This document shows positions 25,901 to 38,500 of a stretch of DNA of 64,000 bases, one piece after another (position 1 is the stretch's first letter; every line of letters begins with the position of its first letter). The position numbers were made by a program, and so were the translations under genes. The notes below the pieces were generated by a model that was not told the DNA's origin, did no database searches, and was given only the letters and a program-made list of their open reading frames with translations. This DNA is from Dipteris shenzhenensis. Its lineage: Eukaryota; Polypodiophyta; Polypodiopsida; Gleicheniales. The stretch lies in NCBI GenBank assembly GCA_047967505.1, contig CM106540.1; one strand, 5' to 3'.

Positions 25901-28900
25901 AATAATGGCTTGTCTGTTAGCTCTACTTTGCTCTTCCTGCAAAAGCAAAGTAACTAGCTGATCAAAAGAATAGTGGTCTGGATTACCCTTGGCCACTAAT
26001 CGAAGGGTTGTAGCAAACCCTTGATATATATCTGGTAGTCCATTCAATGTAGTACTGACAAGCTGTGAATTTGGCACCACCTCATCAATGTTGGCAAGCT
26101 GTTCCATGAGGTCCTTGACCTTTGTCAAATATGCATCCATTGACTCACCTTCATTCATATTCACTTCCTGTAATTGCCTTCTCAAATATGCAACACGAGC
26201 TTCATTGCGAATCTGATATAGAGAAGCCAATTTATCCCAAGCATCCTTTGCTGTCCTGCAAGACCGGATGTGTGGAATAATGATTCTCTTGCATGATAAA
26301 GCAATGCATGAATGTGCATTTGCATCTCTTGCATCCCATCTTGACTGTTCTTGAGTTGGAAGAGCAGCAGTAGGAGTGCTAGAGGAAGAGGCATCAGGAG
26401 GAGTACCCCCTGCAGAAGAACCAGCAGTAGAAGCAACCACTGAAGGATTGGCTGGCCTCAGATCAGCCCCAGAAACAATATTCCACAAATGCTTTGCAAC
26501 AAGAATATGTTTCATGAGATAAGACCACATTGGATAATTGGTGCCATCCAACTTATCATCTTCACGAAGAATTCCAAATAAATCTTGATTGTTCCCAGCC
26601 ATAGCAACTGTGATAACCTGTAAAAGACCTGAAAACCCAAAAGCCTCAAGGCTATCACTGCAAAAAGCTGGCTGTCCCAAAAATGACAGCAAATATCTGC
26701 AAATTTCTGACCCAAATCAAAGGGCAAATGCAGATCTGACCCAAATGTGACTGTGACAGGCAATGTTCACTGCAAAAACAGCAAATTTGGCAAAAGCCCC
26801 AAATTTATTGAGGGCAAATAGGCCAAAAAGAGGGCAAATTCAGAAAAGCCCCAAATTTTGCTGAAATTTTGTAAATGTGACCCAATGTTTGCAAATCTGA
26901 CTCAATGTCCTGCAAATGTAACTGAATGTCCTGCAATCTGACCCAATGTACTGCAATCTAAACAAGAAATTGCAGAGCAAATCCCAAAACTCCAATTTCT
27001 TGCAAGAAATTGCAATTAAAAGAGGTGAAAGGAAATGAAAACCCCAAATTTTCCAATGTCCTGCAATAGCCCCAAAATTTTCCAATGTCCTGCAAAAGCC
27101 CCAAATCTGCAAATGTCTGTAGATGACTGCAGTGAGACCAAGGACCTGTTTCCAACCAATGCTGAAAAAGGTACAGAACCTGTGGTGAATCTGTACGGAA
27201 TACCCAGATGAAGCTGTACGGAATACCACTCAAGGTACGTAGTACGGGAAGCTGGTACAGATTGTTGACGATTGAAGGTATGGTGAAAGTACCTTGTACT
27301 CCTACGCAGGTACAGTCGTACGGCGTAGGTACCTTATACGGCGAAGGTACGAAACAGCGTACGGTACGGAAGTACGATGGATCTATCATTGCACCGTACG
27401 TATGACGAACTGCAGGTACGGGTGTACGGTGGATGTACGACGCTAAGTACGGCGCGGAGTACGACACTGACGGGTGTACGGTGTCCTTCGATGCAGATGT
27501 ACGACGACGACGCAGATCTGCTCACGTAAGGACTGCACGACGCAGAAACTGTACGGAATGTACGGACTGTACGATGCCTGCTTGTCGACCAGCAGGGCAG
27601 AAAAATCTCCAATGAGCAATGGAGGCTCGGGGCTGAGGAGAGCTGGAAGGCTAGAGCAAAACCTGCTCTGATACCACTGTAGATGCGAAACGAAGAGAGA
27701 GAGTGAGAGTGCAGGTACAGGACGAGTCGAAGAGAAGTGACGTCAAACTTAGATTGATAGATTGAAAAACACAAGTACAAAGTACTTGTACCTAGGCCTA
27801 GGACTAAGTGTCCTAGGTGTCACATAGGACTAAGTGTCCTATGTGGCATAGAAGGCACTAACACTATAAGTGCCTACACTTATGCCTGCAAGGCACATAC
27901 CATGGCCTATAGGGCATCACTAGAACCACCAAAAGATGGCCTACAAGAAAGAGGCGGCACACAAGGCCAACCAATAGCTTATGGCAAAAAGAAATTGCAA
28001 GCAGCAAAATCACAACTCACCAAGCCCTGAAAACTCGAACCAAGTCCTCAATCGCCAAGAGGACATAGTAGCCAATGCCCAATTGCATTCTCAGCCAAAG
28101 AGGAGTGCAAAGGCATGAAGAAAGAGCATTTACAAGAGCCGACCAGCAAGAATTCCACTGAAAAATGCGAAAAGAAGCACTTCTGTCGCGAAGAAGTGGG
28201 AGTTCTTGGGCTCAAAAGAAGCGTGCTTCAGAGAGGAATGCATTGAGAAGGTTTTGGAGAAGTTTCATCGCCAGAAAGTCCTCCAAAATCGATAAAACCA
28301 GTCAACCAGTGCGTGGGATCACTTGAAATTCAACAGAAAGCTGTAGCTTTGCAAGAGGAGAGGCCCAGGAGGCTGTAGAAGCAAAAAGGTCCAGAAAAAG
28401 CCACTTTTGCAAATTCGACCAGCTAAAGAAGTGCTCAGCTCTGCGCGTTCTACCAAACGCACGGAGGGAAAAGCATATCACTGCGAAGGGGAGGCAGAGG
28501 AGAAGCCATCGGGCCAAATGGAAGTCGAGGAATCCAAACGGGTGAGGAGTTATGAAGAAAAACGGAATTCAGCTGAAGGAGGTTGAAAAACCAGTCCAAA
28601 ATCTCAACAAAGGGAGAAGATGAGAGAGAAAACCACACATGTGACGTTTAGAAGGCCCAGGAAGGTCTAAGAATGGCAAAGGAGCATGTAGAAGGCACTA
28701 GAGCCACCTAGAACTCTATGTTAGAATTATTATTATAATTCAGCAGTGACCAATGTCATGTAATAAGTAGGTTAGGGGCACTTTTCCCTCTTCTAGAGGT
28801 TTTTTTCCCTAACCACAGTTAGTTCACTAACTACGGTTAGTGAAGGATAAGGTTTTGTCACTTAGACAAAACCCATCCCACTACTTGTATTAGTCACTTC

Positions 28901-31900
28901 TTCTATTGCAAGTACTACGTTCAGCTGCTCTCACACTCTCTCGTTTCTAACATTTGGTATCAGAGCAGCAAGACCCTGCTCCTAGCTTCCTTGCCCGCAA
29001 GCTTCCTGCCCAGCTACCCTGCTCCTTGCTCTTCCTGCTCGTCGTCCGTACAGCTTGTAGTCAGCAGCTCGACTTCCGTACTGCAGGCGTCACTTCGTCC
29101 ATACTGCTCCCGTACCAGCCTACGTTGACATTCCGTACAAGCATCCGTTGACATTCCGTCCGTACACTTTTCGTACAATATCCATACGACGTACGGACTG
29201 ACAGTCCGTACTTCATCGTACAACTGCGCCGCACGTGTGGCAACTGCAAGTCGTCCGCACCATCCGTACTTCTGTCAACGCCGTACTGTCTGACCGATCT
29301 ATATCGTACATATCATGCGCCCATGCAGTCCTGCATTCCGTACGCTGCCACCATTCCGTACATCTGCGTGAGCTTGTCTTTACTCCGTACAGTTGGTCGT
29401 CCGTACAAGGTGGTAGTACTTAGTCCGTATCTTGTATGGAATCCGTACTGACATTTCCGTAGAAGTTGAAAGCGTCCGTACACTCCTGTTGCAAGGCCTT
29501 CTGTGCAAGTTTTATTCTTGCAGGTACTCTAGCAGTTGGTTTTTTGGCAGGCATTGTCTGCAGATAGCCATTGTTTGGCTTAGATCTTGCAGAGAATTTG
29601 GGGCATTCCGTATTTGTGGACAGATATTGCATTTGGGTTGCAGGTCGTCCAAGAAATCGGGGCTTTTGCAATTACATTTGCAGTGAATTTGGGGCTTTTG
29701 CAGGCAGACTTCAATTTGTGCAACATTTGGGGCTTTCAGACCATTTGCCCTCTTTTGTATGCAATTTCCTACAAGAAATTGGGGCTTTTGCATTTGGGTT
29801 GCAATTTTGCAGATAAAAGGGCATTTTGGAAGTCTGCAAATAGTTTTGGACTCAGTACGAGTTAAGTTGCAGACTTTTGCCACCTTTTGCAGATTCTATT
29901 TGCAGATTTTTGGTTATTGAGCAGAGCATTGTAGTGCATTTTGAGCCTTTGACAGTATTTGTCACTGTGGGCATATTTTTCTTTGCAGATTTTACTTGTG
30001 CATCTTACATCCCAGGAAACACCCACGGGATGAGGCCTTGACATGACCGTGACCCAGAGCCTGTGACCCGACAGCTCAGACAAAGGGTTGACACACAGAT
30101 CACACTTCGGGACATCCCCTCTATGTTTAAAGTCGGGTCTCGCCCGACAGGGGTCACAGTAGCCCTGGTTAGATGCAGAGCTATGAGGGATTTTACTTGT
30201 TCAGTTTGCTGTATTTCTGAGTTTATCTGGCAAAAATGGCACAGAACAACTCAAATGAGGTGTTCGGGGTTCTCACACAGGAGGATAAGTTGGATGGCAC
30301 CAACTACTCCTTGTGGAGTTTCATGGTTCGCAATATCTTAGTTGGCAGAAATCTTTGGGATTATGTCAATGGAGATGAAGAAAGACCAGATACAACGCCT
30401 ATACCTGTCACTCCTACAGCTGGAGGCAGGGGTAGAGGTACAAATACAGCACATGTGCTTGGAGCAGCCACTCCAGGAGCTCCCACAGCAGAGCAGAAAA
30501 GATGGGACTCTAGAGATGCACAAGCTCTTTCAGTAATTTCTCTTTCTGTCAAGAGGTTCATTATACCTCATATTCGGTCATGCAAGACATCTATGGCAGC
30601 TTGGGTAATACTGGAGAGAATGTTTGCAGCAAGAAACGATGCCAGAGTTTCCTTTCTGAAGCGAGAACTTTCCCATACACATATGGAGGAGGGAGATTCC
30701 ATGAATTCTCACCTCACGAAGCTTCAGGATCTCAGGGAACAATTGCTGAACATTGATGAAGTCATTCTGGATTCAGATGATCTCCACCACTCTGAACTCT
30801 CTTTTGGTTTCCACACCTCGCTGAATTTGTCATTGAGGGGGGGTAGCAATCCTCTCTCCTTTCACAAGTTGGTAGGACTTCTGTTGCAGGAGGAACGAAC
30901 ACACAAAAATATGGCAACCCGGGCTGGCGAGCATGCTATGCTCTCTAAGTTCAAGCCCAAGGGTAAAGGGCAGCCTAAGCCACATGCCCATCAGCCCACA
31001 CATCAGCATAAAGCTGATTTTGGACAGCCTTCTTATAAGGCACAGGGTGATACAAACAAGCAGAAAAAGAAGGGCATCTGTCATTATTGCAAGAAGCAAG
31101 GTCATTATATTGGAGAGTGCAAGAAGCGCATAGCCAAAGAAAAGAAAAGGGATTCCGGTATAGCTGTATCAGATGCATCAGGTCCACATTTCCATGATGG
31201 AGGAGATGTTGCAGCCAACTTGGTTGAAGAGCACTACGCCTTTTTGACTTGCACTTCATATTTTTTAGTGGGTAGTTCAGATACTACAGCCACTAATGAT
31301 GATGACCCATATGCTTTTTTGACCTGCAGTTACGATCTTTCAAAGGATGAATGCTCTTTCAGTGTTGATGAGACACTACATACTTGGTATTTTGATAGTG
31401 GTGCTTCAAAGCACATCACTTTCGAGAAAAATCTGTTCGTAACTCTGCATTCTTCACCCACCAAGAAGAAGGTCACTTGTGCAAATAATTCTTCTTATTC
31501 AGTGTGTGGAGTGGGAGATATTATTCTCACATCCACTGATGGCACAGATTTCAGAATTTTAGATGTACTCTATGTGCCAGGTATAAAGAAGAATTTGCTT
31601 TCAGTGTCCTTACTCAATAGAGGAGGATTTCAGGTTGTTTTTGATGATGACAAGTGTGTAGTCAGAGACAAAGAAAATGAATATGCTTTGAGATTGTTTG
31701 GCACTTTGTATCGGGGTCTTTTTCAGCTTGATTTATATGAAAAAAGATCCCATCTTGCATTATCAGCTAGCACTCCCACTGCTGCGATGCACGATGCGGA
31801 GTTATGGCACGCCAGGTATGGGCACATGAGCTATGGCAGCTTAATGACACTTCAGAGGCATGATATGGTTGATGCATTACCTCCTTTGGAGACGCCTCCT

Positions 31901-32462
31901 CATGCATGTGAAGGTTGCATTCTTGGCAAAATGCATAGGCTTCCCTTCAAGAAAATTGTAGCTTATTCACAGTGATGTCTGCGGTCCCATGAGGACACCT
32001 GCTTTTGGGGGTTATCTTTATTTTGTTACATTCATAGATGACTTTACCAACTATACTTGGGTCTATGGTCTCAAGGCAAAATCTCTCTCTCTATGTGTCA
32101 CAAGCATTCCAATGGCTAACGTAGTCAAATAAGCAACTGCATGAGTTGCGACTAACCCACCTCTTGGTATCAGTTAGGTTGTCAGAATATGCTAAAAATG
32201 TGAACCGGTTGCTGGTTGCTTGAATATTTCTTTCCAGAGAAAAGGAACTTCTATTTATGCTTCAAATAAAACCACCATACAAATCAGAAAAAACAAAAAA
32301 AGGTGATGACCATGGGAAAAATAAAAGAGTTGATGGCCATCAAAAAAGGGCCAACCTATTTCTTGAGAACCTAGCATATTGCCTGAGTAGTCTCTCGAAT
32401 AGGGGCTGACAACCAAATTGGTGGACTATACAACCAACGAATATCTCTCATAGTGAGGATAT

Positions 32463-32509
<47 letters not shown>

Positions 32510-35500
32510 TTATTGGTGTCCTTAGCTCCTCTTTGTGAGATGTACCTGTAGGCTACTCGATGCAGCTTACCATCGAGATGCCGCATTGATGGTGCCCTAG
32601 ATGGGTCGTGTACTTGTTGGAGTTGCATCTAGCCTCCTACGGACTTGGTGTGGCTGGTGTGGCTAAAAGTCAAGGTCTCACTCTTGGCGTCTCTAAGAAG
32701 GAAGTCTGCGATCTCTTGTTTTTAAATGCCGTGACCCATGCTGCATCGCACGAGTATAGACCTGTGTTGATGATGCAACACTTCTCTGCTCTGGTTGCTC
32801 AATGATTTGACTCATGTCCAAGAACTCCTAGGCAAACAAGTAGTGGTATCATCTTTTGACTGCAGATTACCTGGGCATCTCCTTTAGTAGATGCTACAAT
32901 GTGTCTACCCTTTGTAAATTGTACAGGCTGCCCAGTCTAAAAATCTTTATGGTGTTAATGTTGTGGCCTAGCTTGATTTGGAACCGGTGCAAGTACTTCC
33001 CAACCATGGGTTAGGAGTTCTAGTGGGAGGCCTTCATGATCCTTGGTTCTGTCATTCTATAATGCTGATGGCTTCTTTCAAGTGTCACGTGGTGAATAGT
33101 GTGGAGCTGGTTGGGTAAGAAATATCAGTGGCATCGGATATGGCCTGTTTAAGGAGATTATAGAGTGTATTAGCATGGAATTTCGAAAGTCTAGGGTCTT
33201 GGATGGGTAAAGGCGAACTCTTTTACAAGTGTTTTGTCTATAATTCTTTGGGGTTATTGCTGTAGAGGATGCTTAAGAGTTTATGGTCATGCCATAGAAG
33301 GATGCACTGCACTAAGCGTTGGTGCTCTTTTGCGGTCTTTTCCTTTTGTGGATGTTCTTGTTTGGTCTCGGATTGCTGGCCCTGTCTGAGTGCTTTGCAG
33401 TCTTTGTCGTTGTAACCAACTTGGAGACTAGGTTTTTTGGCTGGCTTTTGTGTGGATTCGGCTGTGCAAGGAATTAGTGTTGTGCATAAATGTTGTTCAA
33501 TGAATAATCAAAGTTATAGTAACATTGTGAGGAAGTAGCGACTGTGAGAGTGGTTTGAATGGGTTGAGGTAGGGCTTGAGAGATTGGCTCTTGGCACGAG
33601 GGGGAAAACTGTGGAGGTGGGAGTTAGAGTGGTAAAAGTAGGATACTTCATGACTTAGTCAACCACACGATGACCACCCCCATATGGGCAGCTGTGGATC
33701 TCTCTTTTCTTGGCCATGTATGCAATCTGTTATATATCTCATGTGTGATCACTTCTAGTAAATATCCCCCATATTATGTGACTGTTTGCCCTGTGTGTCC
33801 TCTGACGTGTGGCTAAAGTCCCCTGTGGTGGGGTGATGCTCCTTTGCATTAGAGGAGTACCTAGACTGTGATCTTTCATTTGGATCCTTCCTCAGTCAGA
33901 GATGGTGAAGAGAGAATGAGAGTTAGGATAAAGATCAAAGAAATGGAAAACCAATCATACTGAGGCTCACAAAACAATTTGATCGTTTCAATTCAGTCAT
34001 TTGAATATTTCAAATATTCTGGAGGCATTTTCCATTTAGTCATAGTAGCTTCAGAATCTTGGATGTAAATCATCTAGGTTGATGAGGCGACGTGTGCTCT
34101 AATTTGGTGCAGATTTTTTAGGATTTCTCCCGTTTTTGATTGAATGCCTCGTTTTTTTTGATAGTTTTCATCACATTCTGTACCTTTATTGGGCCAACAT
34201 TATTGCTGACACAAGTCACTGTATGTGCTGACAATGTTGCAAACAACAGTGGAGTTTTCATAAACAGAAAGTATTGGTATTTGGGGCTTGTCTCAGATGT
34301 AGAAGACCAGTTTAATCCACGAAATCGATTTCTGGTAATCTCCTCAATTTGACTCTTTCTCATGACTAATGGTTAATTACATTTTTGAATGAATTACAGT
34401 GTTGAAGTAGCTAATACAGTTTTCCTCCCCCAATTTGCCTGGCCAGGTTGCAGCGCTTACATTCCTTACCTTTGTGACATTGTTTTCTTCTATTATTCCA
34501 ATCTCTCTTTATGTTTCTATTGAGGTGAGTTTGGTGTTTTTAATCTTGCATGTATATAAAATTTTATAGTTTATAGAAGCTATATTTTTGGCTCTCATTC
34601 TTGTAGCCGACAAAAAAACTAACCATCCCTGTATGTACACATGCTAGATGATTAAGTTCATTCAGGTCACTCAATTCATTAATAAGGATATGCGAATGTA
34701 TCACCGGGAATCAAATACTCCTGCTCTTGCACGCACTTCAAACCTAAATGAGGAGCTTGGACAGGTACATGATGTATCCGCGAGCATTCTTGGCCTTTTG
34801 CAATGCTGTAAACAGATTCACTGGCCTTAGTACATGAAGTTCGTCTGCAAATATGCACTCTTACTGTGTCCAATGAATTTTGTCTGGTGGGTAATGAAAC
34901 TGGTCATTGCAGATAGAGTACGTGTTCTCTGACAAGACGGGCACTCTTACGAGAAACTTGATGGAATTTTTCAAATGTTCTATTGGAGGGGTGATGTATG
35001 GTACTGGAATCACAGAGATCGAGAAGGCAGCTGCCCGTCGGAGTGGTACAAGCTTGGAAGAGGTGCTTTACTTAGTTCTTTAGGATACTGTTTGAAAGCA
35101 ATTTAAGCCTTCCCTATTTTTGGAAAGAGCACATAGCTAAGGTGAATGTCTAGTTTTATGTCTAATGGCAGCCTTCATAGTCAATAAATGTATTCCCGTC
35201 ACCCTATTGACATCATTAGAGGGTCACGTGGGCTTGAATACAATCGGAAGATTTATGGGTGCTGAGTCCTTGATTTCAATATTGGAAATGTGACACATAA
35301 TGTGTTTTTATTGTGATAAGACAATTAGAGGGTGATACCTACTGTTTTTGCTGCCTGCGAATCAAGTATGATTATGCTAGAACTTGAATCTAACAGAAAA
35401 ATGGATTATAAGCGCCTGTAAAGTTTAATAAGATACAATTATTTTTGCAAAATTGATACATGGACATGGTCTTGCAGGTGGAAAGGTCGAATGAGTTTCA

Positions 35501-38500
35501 TGAGAAAGGATTTAATTTTGAGGACATTCGGTTGATGAAGGGAGCATGGAGAAACGAACCAAATCCAGAAGTGTGTAAGGTATCTTGTAACTGAAGGTTC
35601 CTTGATCTTCTCTCTGCATTTTTACCTTTTTATTTCTGTATATTAATAAAATCATTTTCTCAATTCTGTTATACGCCTCCAATTGTCTTGTCCCCCTTGC
35701 TTTTTCAGAGTATGTTTACAAAGGCCCACAAGGTCCTTCTCTCTGTATTTTACCTTTTGTTTCTTTATAAAATGTAATCATTTTGTCGATTCTTTTATAC
35801 ACCTTCAGTTGTCTTGTCCCCCTTGCTTTTTCAGAGTATGTTTACAAAGGCTGACAAGGTCCTTACTATGTCTCTTGCACACCTTTGCTTCACGTCTGCA
35901 CCACTGATTGTTCTGGTTATATGTCTGCGTGGTCAATTGACAGCCTCCATTGCACAGATTGTACAAAGTGACCAGTCAAGTACGGAATGGCCTGTAACGG
36001 TGGAATGTTTGTATGCTCATCAGGAACCCCAAGAAAACCATGTGCGCCACATTTTCCTTGAAATAGACTTCTATTAACTTTGAAGAAAGAGCGGAAAGAA
36101 GAACTCATGTGTCAAGAGGAGATCAAATCGACTCCAAATTTGTATTCCAAGACCTTGGACAACTAACAAGGAAGTAGATATTGCATTGTTCTTTCTTAGA
36201 TAAAGCTTTTTGCTTTATTGTTTATGGAAATAAGTCATTCCATGACAAGTCCAAAGCGAGAAAGGTCAATCGCTGAAAGTGAGGAAAGAGCAAGAAAAGA
36301 AACAGCGTTTGTTGAAGAAATACTCACAACGAATCTATGGATTGGAGGGAGTAGACTATGGTGATTATGGAATTCCTTATTCATGATTACAAAACTAGTA
36401 AACCGAATTCTTAATATAGAAAGTTAGTAGTCTATTGATGATTCATTAAAAACTCTTATTGAGCCATCTCTAAGTTATCAGATTCTCAATCATATCTCTT
36501 GTTAGACAATGGTCAACTCCTTCACGTCAAATTAAAGCGTCTACCTCTCGACTTATAGAAACCTCGAATTTGTGGGTCGAAGGTCTATCTTGCCGTTACT
36601 CATCTCCACTTGGTTGGCCCATGATTCCTTTCAAAGCGGCCAACTCATCTGGGATTACGAAGTCTAGGTGAATCATTGTGCAGAGAGTATATGATTTAGA
36701 GTTTTCAAGTATTGGCTTCTATCAGGGACAAAACTTGCGTAACTGCCAGCATGCCTATGAAAATTCTCAGTTCTTCCAAAGATGAAGGGATGAAGAATTT
36801 GTTGACCTAAAGTCATCAATTTATAATGGGAAGAAAAAGAAAGAAACAAGAATGTTATAAATATGTTCTTGCAAAATGCCAAGATTTCCATAGACCTAGG
36901 AATACCCTCCTAAATATCAAGTGGTGGAAGCCAATCTTTCCCTGGCCAATAAAGCATATAAATGGTGGATGAGCCTTAGACAGATTGATAAAATCCCAAA
37001 GTATTGGTTTGAGTTTGAACAAGCCTCGTTAAAAGAATTTTTACCTGAAAATGAGTTTGAAAGGGCATGGAAAGCTTGGGATAGTTGTATTATGGGTAAA
37101 AATTTTCTAGTCGAACATATAGCTAATTGTAGAGAACAATCCTTAAGTTAAAGGACATTGATGAATTGCAAAAAGTAAGAGGTTTTGTGAGTAGTCTTAT
37201 ATAAAAAAGACCATTATAAGGTGGAGGTAAGAAGAAATTCTCCTAAAACCTTTGAAGGGCTTTGTAGTATGCCCGGATTTATGATGATATGACGAGGAGA
37301 TCTAGAAGTGAAACCTTGAAACAGACTTGTTTGGCTCTTGGATTCAATACATTTTCCATTCTAAAAAGAAAGGGGCAATTAAAAAAGGGGTTTCTCAGGC
37401 GCACCTTGTTGATTGATGGTGGCACACTCTGTCCACATGTTGTACTTGGTTTGGTCCATTATTGAGACAAATATATATTACTTTTTCTAGTCTCTCTCTA
37501 GCATAATTGGTGTACTGTTTGCACTCTCTCTCTTTCTCTCTACACTTGTACACACTAGGAAAAATGTTGGATTCGAATTTCACACTGTTTGAGTTTTAGG
37601 CTATCTCTTTGTTTATCTTTGGTTGCAGGGAGCGTTAACTGTAGCAAGCAACCTCCACTTCTGTTTTCTAACATGGTATTAGAGCCTTGAGGTAGACTCA
37701 CAAGTGTTGGGCACTCAAAGATGAGAAACTTGTGAAAGGAGATCTTGGTTCAATTTGTAGAAATTGAATCCTACGTCTGAAGGACAGGTACCACCTAAAC
37801 CACCAGGTGGCCCTGGATCTTTATCTTCTAGAAAGGGTAGTTACTTCCGTTGAGCTTACCCGATTCTCCGAAGTTTGGGATGGGTGCTCTAGCAGCCATG
37901 ACGAGGAAATGGAGGGCTTAGGAAATGTACACTTTGCTGAATCTAGATCACTCTCCTTCGTGCAAGGGATTTGGGAGATTACGACAAGAGTAGGATGTGG
38001 ACTACATGATGTGGAGATGTGGATTGAGGAATCCACAAGGAGAGATGTGGATGAGAGGATTCCACATGGTTGACTATTCAAAGGGAACTCCTTATATAAG
38101 ACGCCTATCATGTATTGTTGATAAGAAGAGAGAAATGCACATTCACTCAAGGTTCTATTTATGAGTCCAAGCTAATCTATCTTGGAACCTAATTGACTTG
38201 AGGTACATGTCATGAGCACTCTCTTCATCATGTCTCCACATAGGTTCCATCCACCTTAGAGCGCTCCATCGATCCTGAGGCATGCATGTTTTGTCATGGT
38301 ATAAGAGCATGGTTCTACCTTTCATTGAGGCGCCATCCTTGTGAGAGTGATTGAGAGATTGAGAGATCGAGAGAGATTGAGAGTTCTTTCACTTCCGTTG
38401 AGTGATAGAAAATTTCCGTCCATGCATTTCCATTGAGAGTCTTGAGTAGTCTCTTCCGCGAGAGACTTCCATCCATGTGAGAAAGGTTGTTGAGTGCTCT

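Larger units (their letters stand above)
21912..27950 (-). mobile_element. Near-complete Ty1/copia retrotransposon with LTRs and AGAAA target duplication
   Basis: Two 268-bp LTRs (21917-22184 and 27678-27945) differ at only three sites. AGAAA flanks the element at 21912-21916 and 27946-27950. The minus-strand order is 5' LTR, tRNA-iMet-type primer-binding site (TGGTATCAGAGC), a 1.07-kb leader, gag-protease-integrase-RT-RNase H in a single frame, polypurine tract and 3' LTR. The LTR similarity implies a recent insertion. Two in-frame stops and changed catalytic residues imply that this copy cannot move itself. Confidence 0.95.
28719..32090 (+). mobile_element. 3'-truncated Ty1/copia element, relative of the one at 21917
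   Basis: The + strand order is 5' LTR (28719-28952), primer-binding site, a CCGTAC-rich leader, gag and protease, then integrase up to about 32085. RT, RNase H and the 3' LTR are missing. The break falls inside WVYGLKAKS at a short CT run. Confidence 0.88.

Noticed and set aside
27208-27671. Several overlapping frames rich in Y, V and R near the copia 5' LTR
   Set aside because: They are produced by the CCGTAC repeats of the leader in different frames; no domain and no consistent frame.
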